Positions 23,173 to 35,173 are shown, counted from the stretch's first letter. The stretch is DNA of 64,000 bases from Thalassia testudinum (GCA_037157565.1 JAZHRO010000050.1:45394001-45458000); one strand, 5' to 3'. Made by a program: numbers and translations. The notes: generated from the sequence alone by a model not told the origin.

Positions 23173-24457
23173 TTTTTTGTGCCTCATTCTGAGTCTAGCG
23201 CAGGACATTAAATTCAGTGCTCGTTGAGACGCACCCCAACAACACTCACCATCCACCATCACTTTTCACGTCACTGTCACGCTCACTTCACTTTTCACCT
23301 CACCACCCACCATCCACCCACCCTACCACCCTGCTGTATACCCTGCACCTCAGCTCTCGTTACCCGATCTTTCTTCCTTTCTCTACCCTGCCCTACATGC
23401 ATATCAGGGCATAGCATCGTTTGGCATGGGGGGTGGATAGGCATCCATAGGATCTGGGTATTTTTATGGTATCATGCAGTTTCCACCTATATATAAAAAA
23501 AAAAAATTGGTGTTTAGTAATGATCTAAAGGCTGAGACAAAAATACAATAAGTGTTTATGGATATTCAACCTCTGTTTTGAAGACTTTCCAGGCCACAGA
23601 AGCTTGATTCACTCAGGCTAGGCTTAATTCACTCGAGCATTGACAAGATAGATCGGAATCTCTCCTAACTAAGGACGTATTCTTGTACCTGAGACACCAG
23701 TACAGGATCCGTTGGTTTGCTTCTACCCGAGAGCCTAAGTAAACTTAGTTCACACTACACATATCAGGAAAGACCAGGTGAACATAAGATCCAACCCTAA
23801 TGTTCATTAGGGAAGGTGGAGTCCTTACCTGTGCGCGCAGGTAGACTTTTTATCCCAGGCTTTAGTCTTGTGTTTAGGAGAGACTCTTTCCACCAAAAAG
23901 AAAAAGTGCGCTCCTCCAAATAATGTTGTAAAAGATATACTGACACGTGTTTCAAAAAAAAAAAATGCAAATAAGTCAGTATATCTCACAAATGTCTGTA
24001 AAGTCTTCTCCCTACAAGAAGTTCTTCAGGGCAAAAACCATGTTTTCTTTGAGCCACAAAAGTCATAAAATGGGAGTTGAGTTTTCCGTCATCTTTTTAA
24101 GGGTCAATCCGACGACACGAGTTGAAACTAGGATCAACCTGTACTTAAAAATTCATGAAACCCTGGGCTTGAGTCTTAATGTTCATCTGGTCAGTCTTGA
24201 CCCTTCACTGTGCACAAGCCATAATCTCTTGAGCTCTCGAATACGGCAAAAACCTCTTGGGTCATAGAAATCGTACTTAAGGTTTAAATATCAAGAGTCC
24301 TGGTTAGTTGAGAGATGATCTATGTGATGTGAGACTTAAAGGACTGGTAGTCTTCTCTGCAATTGGTTCTCACAATATCCAACAATAAACACACCTATGT
24401 CACCTCAAGAGAAAATCTTCAGCTTAAAGATCATTACTAAATACAACACAAAAAATG
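23173..24457 (+). other. Element B: 3' untranslated region
   Basis: About 1.3 kb without a conserved frame. ACATTAAATTCAGTGC (23206-23221) is the counterpart of the GGCGTTAAACTCAGC motif in other elements. The upstream polypurine module is at 23400-23436 (GGCATGGGGGGTGG). Small ORFs at 23217-23496 are open by chance; element C has fused into this stretch. Confidence 0.7.
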
Positions 24458-24494
24458 TTTTGCTAGGGACTAGCAAAAGATAGGCATGGGGGTA
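24458..24494 (+). promoter_or_regulatory. Element B: hairpin and 3' polypurine tract
   Basis: TTTTGCTAG (24458-24466), GGA, CTAGCAAAA (24470-24478), then AGGCATGGGGGTA (24482-24494) abutting the LTR. Confidence 0.85.
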
Positions 24495-26123
24495 TGATTA
24501 CACAGCAAAAATGCACCAACAATTGTGCCGTCTTGTTCTATTTCCTAGTATTACCAGTGCATATTAGGTATCCATAGTCGCATTTGTAAAAATACACGCA
24601 TGCATGCAATTAATTGAGAGGGGAGGAGAGTGAATAAAATGGCCTTGTAATTTACATTTTCTTCAAGTGTTGCTTCGCAAAATTTCCATCTTTATTTTTA
24701 TTTCTATTTGATTTAGAATTCTTTCCGTGGCTGCAGTGCATGGCAGCTTCTTCCTCGCGCCATGTCTTGCTCAGCATGGCTCTGCACAGCCTCTCCTTGT
24801 CGGCCATGCACAGCCATGAATAGCCAGGGCATGGCTGTGCATGCCTTCTTCCTCTATAAAACAGGCGTGGCTTCTTCTTGCTAAGAGAGCCTGGTCCACC
24901 CAAAAAAAACCCAATGCAGATCTTCTTCTCCAGGCCGTCTCCTTCCCTCTCCCTCCATACGCAACCTCTCCTCTGAGGAGCCACGCTGCGGGCAGGAGCA
25001 CCTCACAGTGGTGCACAACCACCACTGTGAGTCCACCACCGCCCAACTCATCAGAGAGCTGGTGGGCATGGTGGTTCTTTCCCTGTTTCAACGTCCAAGC
25101 CACTTTCGCCATTGCCACTGGAGCTTCAAGCTTTGAAGCTCAACCGTCCACCGCAAGCTCCGCAGCAGTAGCAGCAAGGCGACAGTAGCAGCGCAGGCCA
25201 CTATGCACCTGCACGAAGGCCACTGCGCGCGCCTGCAGACTGCCCTCGCCTTCCGTTTCTTCACGTACGCCCGCCTCTCTGTGCAAGCAACCAGCCGGTG
25301 CACCCCTTCCATGCGCGCGCCAACTCGCGCATCGGCTCCCCGCACTGACGAAACCGAGCACGCCCGGTTGCGCGGCTCGGCCATGCACTGTAGCCACTGT
25401 TCACGTTAGTCAGTGGAACACTGTGGCTACAGTGCGGTGACCGGTAAGTTTCTCACTTAACCAGTCACCCGGCAGGCCGCAACCAGCCCCAGCCCCCGCC
25501 CGCATCCAGCCCCGCACCATCTCCAGCGCCTGCCCGCGCGTTTGCGTGCGCCCGCCTCTGCCAGTGCCCGCACCGGCCCGCGTGTTCACCCGCTCCCAGC
25601 GCCTGCCTTCGCCCGCTCTAGCCTCTCTGCACAGCGCTGTGTGCTGCATCCTCTCCCCGCGCTCACTCACTCCCAGCGCGCACCTCTTTGTGTGCATACA
25701 CGCCTGCGCGTGCGCGTGAAGCATCAGACGATGCCCCACTGCTGTAGACGACTTAACCCGCCTTTTCTTCACAGCAGGCGCTCTCTCTCTCTCTCTCTCT
25801 CTCACAGCACTCTCTCACTCTCTCTCTCCACACACACACACACACTCACACTCTCGTACACACCTATACACTAATATATACTTATATATATATATACGTA
25901 CATATATATATTTATATTTATATACATATATAGATATATATATATATACTTATATCAATACATATAGTAGTACCTATATAACTAAGTATTATTATACATA
26001 TATACATATATATATATATACTTATATATATATATACACATATATATTTATATATACATATATACGTATAAATATATATATATATACATCTATATATATA
26101 CCTATATAACTAAGCATCAGTAT

Positions 26124-26175
<52 letters not shown>

Positions 26176-26298
26176 CTATCTAGATATATCTATATACATA
26201 TATTACTATATATATATATACATACATATATATACATCTATATAGTTATATGTATATATATATAACTACATATATACCTATATATTGATAACCATATA

Positions 26299-26368
<70 letters not shown>

Positions 26369-27089
26369 TATATTTACATATATACATATATATTTTCATA
26401 TCACTTACCATACATGGTGTCGCAGGAATATCTGTACCAGTTGCTGATATTCTCCGATACACTCGTACAAAAAGCGTGTTCACACTCATCTTCCACCCAT
26501 CCACCTTACACTCCACGCGGCACTTCATCCTGTTGGTTGCGTCTTTCTAGACGACGATCGACTCGACATCATGCTACACGCCATCTCCGCCTCCACCCCC
26601 ACCCCTTTATACATATATAATATATACATATATATATACTATATTTACTTTATTTCTATTTCTCTTTCTTGCCATTGAAAAGATAAACAAAAAAAAATAT
26701 ATAAAAGAGAAAAGATAATCCCTGACTTGCAGGTACTCAGTCTTGCGAATAGCAAGACCAATTTTGGAGCCCTAATTTGGCTCAAAGCCAACTTAATTTT
26801 GAGGGTGTGCCTCAAGGACAAGAATTATCAGAAAAAAACTCTAAATAGAAAAACACCAAAAACATAATAAATGAATGGAAGAGATTCATTGTAGGAAAGG
26901 TGTAGAAACTTGACTTTTAACCCCACTTCCCTGAGTTCGACCTTGGGCCTAAAAGTGACCAAGATAAAATCAAGTAGGCCAGGTTAAAAAAATTTTGTAA
27001 AGAGATGGTTAGGCTCGAATTAGGTTAACCACTATACTCATTATAACGATAAAATCACCATATTAACACACCTATCTGAGTCTACACCG
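24495..27089 (+). repeat. Element B: 3' LTR
   Basis: Starts TGATTACACAGC and ends GTCTACACCG (final A changed to G). It is 2,595 bp and matches the 5' LTR with many substitutions and a shorter AT block (about 25870-26400). The promoter dyad (24805-24818 with 24830-24843) is a perfect 14-bp inverted repeat; TATAAAA is at 24855-24861. The conserved hairpin is at 25002-25031. Confidence 0.9.
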
Positions 27090-27094
27090 CTCAT
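27090..27094 (+). repeat. Target-site duplication of element B, right copy
   Basis: CTCAT, against CTCGT at 12703-12707. Confidence 0.75.
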
Positions 27095-28176
27095 TGATCG
27101 ACAGTTAAAATGGACTTCAGATTTCAACGCCTCTAGGTGACCTTAAAAAGAGAATTCTGCCTAAAGGTGTATCTTTACAACCGGTAGCTTTCTCCCTACT
27201 TTTATTTTTATGGGGTCAACACAAGGGTGAATCCAATGTATATCTCCCTAGTTTATTCTACTTCTCCGCTTCTTCCTAAGTGTTTTGGGAATTTTCAGTG
27301 CATTTATTGAGCTGGGTTCTGGACAATCGGTCAATGAGCTATTACCACCGACAACTTGTCAGCCATACTCGTGCGGCAAAGTGTGGCTTATTTCTTTTGT
27401 TTTCTTTTTTTCTTTTCTCCTTTTCTTTTTTTTCTTCTCTTTTTGACTTTCTTTTTCTTTTCTTTTCTTTTTTTAAAGTAGGTGGCTTCCCTGGTCTAAG
27501 ATTTACCTAAAGGCAGTAAGAAGAGAATGGTCCAGTGACTGGGCTCTAGACAACCTACCTTTGGGCTATTACCCGCGATAACTTACCAGCCATATCACCC
27601 TAGAAGGTTCATTAGCTACCCAATTTCCATTAAAATCGTCGAACAATGAGCCAGTGAAAAGTAAGTGTGTAGATACTTAAAACTCAAAGTTCCCTCAAAT
27701 CAGAGGGTGGATTGATAAGTCGTATACTTACCACCCAAACTTATTTACTCAAATTACAATAGAATTAAGATGGCGAGGACACAAAAAACAAATCCACATT
27801 TTAGTGGATACACGGGCCGATTAAGTCCAAAGATCTGAAGAGTCTTTGTGTTCAGATCCTAATGTAATATTTCCTAAGATTGAAATGTCCTAATGTCCAA
27901 CTATTCCTTCCTAATTCAAAAAATATATTTTTTTTTTATGTATAAATAAGAAGAGAAAAATAATTTACATGAATTTCACAAAGCTGACCAAATGATTCAA
28001 AAATGAATCCACCCACCCATGCCTAGCTGATGCAATGTCCACATTGAGAAAGAGACATGAAATAAAGGATAGAGTATGAAAGATGTCACCTGAATATGAA
28101 GCTCGTGTCAGCTTCGTGTCATATGTACAACTGCTGAGTTTAATGCCGTCAGCTAGGCGAAGTCCAGCCAAAAAAG
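27095..28176 (-). other. Element E: 3' untranslated region
   Basis: Resumes from 12707. It matches, reversed, the 3' UTR of F (about 45340-46400), including a box that occurs twice (27300-27361 and 27535-27594). The upstream polypurine module on the minus strand is CAATG-TGGA-CATTG (28033-28046) followed by GGCATGGGTGGGTGG (ending near 28010). The motif GACGGCATTAAACTCAGC lies near 28130-28150. T-rich runs at 27400-27480 and 27920 are present; no gene. Confidence 0.75.
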
Positions 28177-28496
28177 TCACAAAATGGCTAGAGCAACCGT
28201 GTTTGAAACGAGTTCTGGAAGAGTACGGTCAATAACAGGCTTCAGAAGTTGACCGTTGACTTTAAATGTGTTACTTGTCTTTGGGTCAAAAATCTGAACG
28301 GCTCCATTTGGAAAAATCTGGTCAATAATGAATGGGCCATTCCATTTAGATCTAAATTTGCCAGGAGAGAGCTTAAGTCGAGAATTGAATAACCAGACCT
28401 TCTGGTTCGGCTCAAAGCTCTTGCAGGAAGTCAATTGACCATGTAGAGCTTTGGTCCGAGCCTTGTAGATCTTGGCATTCTCATATGCATCATTTC
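28177..28496 (-). pseudogene. int: Element E: integrase C-terminal end
   Basis: About 105 codons on the minus strand, open from the LINE border to the stop near 28178. Recognisable residues are SFEPNQKVWLFNSRLKLSPG, RSKWNGPFII, GAVQIFDPKTS and VNGQLLKPVI, homologous to the integrase end of B (22930-23140) but clearly diverged. So E was an autonomous-type element with pol. The upstream part was separated by the LINE insertion and lies right of the window. There is no tail like that of A, F or G after it. Confidence 0.8.
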
Positions 28497-28628
28497 TTTT
28501 TTTTTTTTTTTTTTGAGAAAGAAAGGAATGCTATCGAATCACCGATAGCAAACCAGCAGAGCTATTATTGATAATAAAAAATATTTACAAGTTCGACTCC
28601 TAATGCTGTATGAGACTCCAGCATAAAT

Positions 28629-29498
28629 TTACAATATTTTCCACATACACTGGGGTCTCCTAAAAAACACGCTCATTTCTAGCCCTCCATACAACCCATA
28701 ACACAGCCACCATATGTATATAAGGCTTATTCCCATCCACAAGGTAGCACCACAAATTCCCCCAAGTGGGTAAGGACTCGTTGCATACTCTCCTCCATAC
28801 ATAATCAGTGATCGCACATGAAGAAAAGATATGAACGCTAGAATCATAATGCATCCTGCATAAATAACAAAACTGGGTGGGGGTCCCCATCCTTCTGTGC
28901 CTCAGATCTCCAGTAATCAATCCATCCCTCCTGCAGAGCCATAAGAAAATTTGTAACTTTAGTGGTATTTTTAATTTCCATAGCTTTTCCCCATTTCTTC
29001 ATCTTCTGCCATCCTGGAGGACATTATCAACCTATCATAAGCAGCCGTAGTAGAAAAATTACCTTCCCATTTGTATGTATCATATTCATGAGGCATGGGT
29101 TTGAAAGCAGCAATCTCTTGCATGAGATGTTCAATCTCTACACGAGATCTTGTTTCATGATTATTCCACCCACCATTATTTGACAACCACTGCTCCGAAT
29201 CCACATCCCAATAATCGGCTACCACTGCATTTTTATTTGCAGCCGCAACATAAGCAAGGGGGAGCCTGTCTTTAAACGTCCCTCCATGTACCCAATTTTC
29301 CAGCCAAAACTTGAAGCTTTTTCCATCACCTAAAACTGATTTGAAAAAATTCCAATTATCTTTCAGGGCACGCACCACAGAAGACCAAAAGGGGGACGGT
29401 TTACGTGGGTTAAGACGATTTATCTCATCATTGGTACTCCCATAACTGTCCTGGATAATTTCTGTCCATTTTTTTTTCTCCCTGCAGCAATCGAACAA
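28629..29498 (-). pseudogene. LINE: C-terminal zf-RVT region of ORF2
   Basis: Minus-strand frames 29498-28971 and 28920-28629 contain FWLENWVHGGTFKDRLPL, YKWEGNFSTTAAYDRL and, near the end, FCYLCRMHYDSSVHIFSSC, with the C-x2-C and H residues typical of the zinc-binding domain after the plant LINE reverse transcriptase. The two parts are in different frames, so this copy is broken. Confidence 0.75.
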
Positions 29499-30912
29499 CC
29501 CACTTCAATAGTAACGCTTCACTGAATTCTTTGAGGGATCTAACACCCATACCTCCCATCTGCTTAGGTTTGCAAATTGATTCCCACTTTAAGGGTTGAA
29601 AAAAGACCCCTTGATGAGAGGTCCCTTTCCAAAAAAATCTTTTCTGCATTACCTCCAGCTTTTTCCAAATAGAGTTCGGAGCTCTAAGGACAGAGAAAAA
29701 GAAGACGGGAATCAAAGTGATAACAGAATTCAGTAGTATATACCTCCCCCCTTTTGATAAGTATCTACTGCTCCAGCCCTCCAATTTCGTAGCTACCTTT
29801 TCAAAGAGGAAAGACCAATCTGCTTTCTTCATCTTAGAACATTTCAGAGGCAGACCCAGATATTTAATCGGCAGTGGAACCACAGGTGTACCAAGAATGG
29901 TGGAGATCTCATTCTGTAACCCACTATTCATCCCAAAACAGACCAGGGAAGATTTACTACAATTCAATCTGAGACCAGAAACCTCTCCAAAAATTTTTAC
30001 CATATGTAACAAAGCCTGCGCTTCTCTCTTCCCCCCTTCCACAAGAAAAATAGTATCATCAGCATATTGAAGTATAGGGGCTAGAGCCCTATGATTAGAC
30101 AATGAATAGCCCTTTATAAAACCATCCGCTACCAGTTTACAGGCAAATCTAGCCAAAGTATCCACCGCAAGGTTAAAAATCAAAGGGGCAATAGGGCAAC
30201 CTTGCCTTACTCCACATTGGAGCTGGATCCAAGAGCGACACAGTTTACCATTTATCAATGGTGAAAAAGAGGTTGTCGTAATGCACCTCTTCACCCATTA
30301 AATCAATAAGGGTGGAAATTTCCTCCTTCTAAGAATCTCCCACAAGTAAGACCAGGAGACTGAATCATAGGCTTTGGAAAAATCAACTTTCCACAAGAAA
30401 GCCTTAGATTTTCTCCTTTGCCAACCCATAACAATCTCCTGCGCAACAATGAATGACTCCTGTAAAGATCTCCCAAGAAGAAAAGCTGACTGAACAGGCA
30501 TTATCAAGTCCTTTAAAGCCTCCCACAATCTGTTAGCAATAATCTTACTAATAATAAGATAGATGGAATTAGATAGCGCAATGGGTCTGTAATCAGAAAA
30601 ACTTTCCGCACATGATTTCTTAGGCAACAGAAATAGATAAGATTTGTTCAGCCTCTCAAATCCAGAGTTGCCCAATTCAAACTCATGAATAACCTTTAAC
30701 ACATCCTCCTTAACCACATTCCATAGCTCTCTATAGAAAAACACCTGAAATCCATCCGGACCGGGAGCACCTTCATTATTTAATTCTTTAATAGCTTTTA
30801 GCACTTCTTGTTCAGAAATAGGGGACACAAGCATGTCTCTTTGTTCATTATTTACACAAGGGAAATCCATTGCTGCCAGCCTCCAAGAACCTCTTGGAGC
30901 AGCCTTGGACAT
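29428..30912 (-). pseudogene. LINE: reverse transcriptase of ORF2
   Basis: Two minus-strand blocks. 30912-30298 has the N-terminal RT motifs: GAPGPDGFQVFFYRELW, YRPIALSNSIYLIISKIIANRL, QSAFLLGRSLQES and VDFSKAYDSVSW. 30294-29428 has GVRQGCPIAPLIFNL, the catalytic QYADDTIF (YADD codons at 30055-30066) and SGLRLNCSKS. A stop or frame break at about 30297 separates them. The enzyme would prime DNA synthesis at a nicked target. The order and motifs are those of plant L1 elements; the break makes this copy inactive. Confidence 0.9.
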
Positions 30913-31164
30913 TTCTTAAAAAAATTTACTTGCTTCAGATCTGATCTCCTTAATAGAGGTAATATTTCTCTCTTCAACTTTAATAGATGAAATAAGGTTG
31001 AATCTCCTTCTAGCACTGCTGCAAGATGGAAAAATTTTGTATTCGCATCACCCTCTTTAAGCCATAGCTGTCTGGATTTTTCACGCCAATCCATTTCTAT
31101 TTTCAGATCTTCATCCCCCACAACTGCTTGCATCTGCTGCCTCAGCTGCTGCTCCTATTGGTTC
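30852..31164 (-). pseudogene. LINE: linker before the RT
   Basis: Minus-strand residues WREKSRQLWLKEGDANTKFF are typical of the segment between endonuclease and RT in plant L1 ORF2. The frame overlaps the RT frame at its end, indicating a frameshift near 30900. It is cut by element F at 31169; the preceding part is at 48097-48334. Confidence 0.75.
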
Positions 31165-31169
31165 AAAGC
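31165..31169 (+). repeat. Target-site duplication of element F, left copy
   Basis: AAAGC; identical copy at 48092-48096. Confidence 0.9.
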
Positions 31170-32603
31170 TGATAACACCACGCAAGGGGGTAGTAATTAG
31201 GTTGAATATGACCCATCTTTAGAATAAAAGGCACAACATAAAGTAGAATAGGAGCATTGCATGCATCAAGTACCAAGATTGCTTATAAACTGTATTAATG
31301 GCCATTTGTGTAAAGAATTTGTCAAAGCAGGCCTCAGATGAGCAATCGAATCGCACGGATGGATTCAGGACGACGAACGGAGTCTAACGGACTCAAGATC
31401 GGCCAAATCCGACATCCGGAGCTCCCACAATGGGCCCAAGAAATCCTGACCGTTGATCTGGAGATCAACGGCCCAGAACGCGCCATGTCGCCCCGCCCCC
31501 GCAGCTCGCACGCCCCCAAGCCAGCCAAGGACGAATCTCGGCCATTGATCTTCCATCGAACGGCCGAGATCCGCGCGCTCACCCGCAGTCGCCGCGACAA
31601 AGCGCGGGCGTGGCGCAACGGTTAGCGCGCACGCCCGCGTCGCGGCGACGCGCGTTCGAATCGCGCGGAGCGGAAATCAATTGCGAGCGAAGGGCGCAAC
31701 AAAATTGAGCCGCGCGATTAGTAGCAAGCGGCTAGGATTGCGCCACGCGGCGCGACGACAGCGCCCCACCTCCCACGCGCGCGCGCACGCCGGGCGGAAA
31801 AGCGCGCGCGCACGCCGGGCGGAAACGCGCGCGCGCACGCGCGCCCGAAGCGCGATCTCAGCACGGGCGCGGGAGGATCTCAGCCGTCCGATCTTCGATC
31901 GGACGGCTCTCGTTCATCATCCACGGATCGCGCTTGGAGAGAGAGAGGGGGCGGGCGGCTGACCGGTGGCAGAAGGCCTTCACCGACGTATCTGGAAGCG
32001 GTTTTAGCGACGTTCTGGATGTCGCTAAAGCACATTCTTCTTTTAGGAAGCCCTTAACTCTATTTAAACCTCCTACTACCATTCAAGGCATCCTCTCCCA
32101 CTTGCAACTACTCCACTCCTCTCCTAGCTAGTCTTAGGCACACTTGTAATCGCCGGAGACGACGAGCCGCCGACGGAGCCTCCTCCACCGCCGTGGCTGC
32201 CTCGTCGCTCTCCACTCTCTCTCTACCTCTCTCTCTCTCTCTTTTGAGCTTTCATTTACTTTTGTTGAAGCATGTATTTAATATTGTAAACCATGAACTA
32301 TGAATGCATGTTTAATGAAATTATTTTCCATTTAGTTGCCATTTTACTTTCTGTTTAAAGTGCATGATCAAAACCAAGAGCTTTCTAACCCTAAAACTCT
32401 CTCTCTATCTCTCGCTTTTCAAAACCGTCTCTTTCGCAAGCAAAACTCCGCCTTTTTCGTGACAACAAGTGGTAAACAAAATCCGATTTCCACGCCTCCC
32501 TGAGATCTACACTCGAACTCACCTCCGTTTACTTCTTTTAAAACTGACGTATCAAGTGCAACTATAACGACACCTCTTAACACACACGCACGAAGGCACG
32601 TCA
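31170..32603 (+). repeat. Element F: 5' LTR
   Basis: Starts TGATAACACCACGC and ends GGCACGTCA. U3 is GC-rich with hairpins at 31450-31471, 31535-31570, 31588-31649 and 31882-31908, and a 24-bp tandem unit (CGCACGCCGGGCGGAAA plus CG repeats, about 31780-31840) that is shorter in the 3' LTR. TATTTAAA at 32061-32068 is the likely TATA box. Open frames at 31334-31962 are chance frames in GC-rich sequence. Confidence 0.9.
31588..31666 (+). other. Long GC hairpin with tRNA-like A and B boxes
   Basis: GTCGCCGCGA (31588-31597) pairs with TCGCGGCGAC (31640-31649). CGCGGGCGTG (31603-31612) pairs with CACGCCCGCG (31630-31639). GCGC pairs with GCGC around loop AACGGTTA. Directly after it a perfect T-arm-like hairpin follows, GCGCG-TTCGAAT-CGCGC (31650-31666). 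TGGCGCAACGG (31611-31621) resembles a Pol III A box and GTTCGAATC (31654-31662) a B box, 43 bases apart. No acceptor stem pairs, so it is not a tRNA gene. The stem parts are unchanged in the 3' LTR (47105-47178), except the first pair of the T-arm. Confidence 0.6.
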
Positions 32604-32608
32604 GTTTT

Positions 32609-32626
32609 TGGCGCCGTTGCCGGGGA
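32609..32626 (+). promoter_or_regulatory. Primer-binding site, element F
   Basis: TGGCGCCGTTGCCGGGGA, complementary over 18 bases to the 3' end of plant tRNA-Asp(GUC), five bases after the LTR. Confidence 0.95.
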
Positions 32627-33726
32627 GGCAACGGATTTGTTTTATCACCTCCATTCCACCTTCATTCTCATATCGTCTAATGCCCTATTTTCCTTTTTAC
32701 TTGACGGTTGCAGGAATTCGGCGCATGGACGGCGAAGCGACACATTCCACGACGGTAGCAAGGGAGTAGGCGCCTCGAGGACCGATAGTGAGTAACCTGT
32801 CTCTCATTGTTTGCTTGCGTGAAAAAGCTAAAAAAAAAAATTGTAAAAAACTAAAAAAATTGGCGTGGTGAATGATTGCTTGACCCACATTCTTAACACA
32901 TCACCCTACAAAAAAATGTACACTCTAATATGCTGAATAAATTCTTGGAGTGTTCTTTTCTTTCTTGAGTGGTGTTTGTGAAGCCACCATGAGTTGACCT
33001 GGGCCGCACCACTCAACCCTAAAACTGACTCATCTAATAGAAGCTGCATGATCATTAGGATGAGTACACTAGGGTTTTAGAGCCTCTACAGAAGAAAAAG
33101 GAAATCTACTTTCATCAAATTGTGTGCAGAACTTGACGTGCCCACTGAAACTTGGTTGAAAACATTAAGACACGTCAACCCTATAAAACACTAAAGTAAG
33201 GATGAAACATTAAAAGACACCACACCCTAAAAATTCTTGCTTGAAAACCCTGTTTTGTAGAAGCACACACCTTGAAAAGTGGAAAATTAAGAGGCACCAC
33301 CCCAATCAACGCCTCATCACATTACCCTAAGCACAAGCACTATCCTAACCCATTAAAACTGAGTAGACGTGCCCTAGGCAGGACTGAGTTAAGTCTCAAA
33401 AGGTGAGGTATTGTTCGCTAGGCACTTGGCTTTCATTCCCTTGGTAGAATCTGGTGGCTAGGCTGCGGGGCAGTGTCAAACGACCGCGGTTGTGGGGTCT
33501 ATGGAACCGGAGGCGCAAGCCAAAGGAAGAACCTTCCCTGCAATCCCCTCGTAATCAACTTGGCCAGATTAGCCTTGGGAAGGGGAGTCCAGTGTTTACG
33601 GACTTAATCAACCTTTGTGAGATTTCTAGGTCTCCTAAGGAATACACCATAAGGATTAGGCTTGTTTGTTTGATTGAGTGCACAACTCTCTCTCATCTGT
33701 TCTTCCCGCATCCCTCCATTTCTTCC
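32627..33726 (+). other. Element F: untranslated leader
   Basis: About 1.1 kb with no conserved frame. CAAGCCAAAGGAAGAACCTT (33513 on) is shared with element A. A GTG-initiated open stretch from 33454 joins the frame of the ATG at 33727, but nothing supports translation from it. Confidence 0.7.
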
Positions 33727-35173
33727 ATGGATTTCAATGCCTATCCATCTTACCCAAATTACCCCCAACAGGATTTGTATGCTAACCCAAGTAGACCATA
33801 CCCACAGCCGACTTGGGCTAACCAACCACCAAGTTGGGGATGCAACCTGGAATATCCCTCTTGGCCCAACTATGACCAAACCACACCAACCTCTTATTGG
33901 AATACACCCAACATAGCCACCCAAGGGTACGATTCAAATTGTGGGGCTCCATATCTCGATTCTCCTCACGATGCCTCCTCATTTAGGCCCGACCCGCTCT
34001 ACTGTGATAGGACCTACACTTTAGGAGAACACCAAGAACCCTACCCTTCTCAGGATAATAACCAAGAAAGGTCATCTGAATTCAACGACCTTTCCTACTT
34101 GACCTTTGGATTGGAAGAAGTCCTAGACAAATGGAAATCAGAAAATAATCAGAAATCTAGGCAAGCCCAGGATCATCAACCTTTGATTTGGTCCCCTGAT
34201 GAAGAATCTGACTGGGAGGAAAACTTAGAACCTCAACTATTCTGGAGTAGGACCAAACAAAGAATGGTTCCTCTTGAAGAACTGGACCCTGAACATGATA
34301 GAATAGAGAACCCACCCAAGAACCTAAACACCAGTATGGGATCTGATCCACAACCTCAACCATACTCTCTTAACCAGGATTTCAAGGAGGAAATCCAAAG
34401 GACACCAAATGACACCATGTCAATTCTTGATAACCTCAAATTAGAACTACACAGACAGAATCAAGAATTGGTTAAAGGACAACAGGCCATGATGGATTTG
34501 TTCCAACAATTGGGGAAAGAAGGCCAGAGAAAGATGTTGCACACAACGCCACTCATAAAGCAAGGACCTAACATGACCAATTGGACTACACCCAGTCATC
34601 CGATTTGGTTCAGCCCACCATTGATACCCCTCAGGAGTTGGACAGCTCAGTGAATAAGGACAGTAAGGATTCCTTGGAACACAATTTGAGGGGCATTAAG
34701 AATGAACATCAGGAGGAAACTGAGAATGTAAGGGGAGAGGCCTTGGAATCTGAATCTAATCGGCCAAGAGAAGCAATCCGGTGGGAGCAACAGCCACCAT
34801 CATAGATGGAGAATGGAGTTACAATTTTAAAGAAATTGATTATGAATCAGTTGGAATCCCCATCACAAAGTTGGAGGAAGGCCGAGAGAAAGAATATGAT
34901 CTAGAGGATGAAATTGACCCTACCTCTAATATAACCTCAAACAATGAATCTGATACAAAGAAGGTGGCAGAAAATATTCTTGAGATCAAGGGCTTGGAAG
35001 GAATGAGCGATGAAACCATAGTTGCGGAAGAGATGGATTCGTCTTTGGAGAGAAGCTTCATGCTTGATTGTAAGGCTCATTCTGAAACCCTGGACCTTAT
35101 TACCTGCCCTACCAGAATAAAGATCCCCACTGGAATTGATACACTTTCGATGGATTACAATTTTATGGGGACA
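33727..35173 (+). pseudogene. Element F: Tyr/Pro-rich acidic protein, first part
   Basis: ATG at 33727 (MDFNAYPSYPNYPQQDLY). The first 150 residues are rich in Tyr, Pro, Asn and Gln. A helical, coiled-coil-like segment follows (LDNLKLELHRQNQELVKGQQ, about 34420-34490), then a strongly acidic stretch. The layout resembles the C-terminal half of Athila gag (compare D residues 430-540), with no capsid core ahead of it. The frame changes at about 34600-34650 and again near 34790, leaving open parts 33727-34653, 34581-34805 and 34781-35173. At 35173 element G interrupts an open codon series. No catalytic motif is seen. Confidence 0.6.
35169..35173 (+). repeat. Target-site duplication of element G, left copy
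   Basis: GGACA; identical copy at 45062-45066. Confidence 0.92.

Larger units (their letters stand above)
12708..27089 (+). mobile_element. Element B: full-length, decayed Athila-type gypsy retrotransposon
   Basis: Complete order: 5' LTR 12708-15739, tRNA-Asp primer site 15749-15766, leader, gag, protease, RT, RNase H, integrase (to 23172), 3' UTR with two polypurine modules, and 3' LTR 24495-27089. It is inserted in element E (minus strand) with the near-perfect target duplication CTCGT/CTCAT. At least nine in-frame stops before the RT active site and at least two frameshifts show it can no longer make its own proteins. No chromodomain or envelope-like frame follows the integrase. Confidence 0.92.
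28497..31169 (-). mobile_element. L1-type LINE, 3' part
   Basis: A T-run at 28497-28515 is the poly(A) tail on the minus strand. Upstream in reading order are the zf-RVT region, the reverse transcriptase and the linker before it. The element is cut at 31169 by element F, whose target duplication is AAAGC, and continues at 48097. Its own 5' end and target duplication are not in the window. Confidence 0.88.

Noticed and set aside
23217..23496. A small envelope-like frame after integrase in B
   Set aside because: It is a His/Pro/Thr-rich chance frame; two overlapping frames are open, there is no signal peptide or membrane segment, and in C the region is fused to another frame.
31603..31672. A genuine tRNA gene in the LTR of F
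   Set aside because: D-arm-like and T-arm-like hairpins are present but the acceptor strands do not pair and the anticodon arm is replaced by a long stem.
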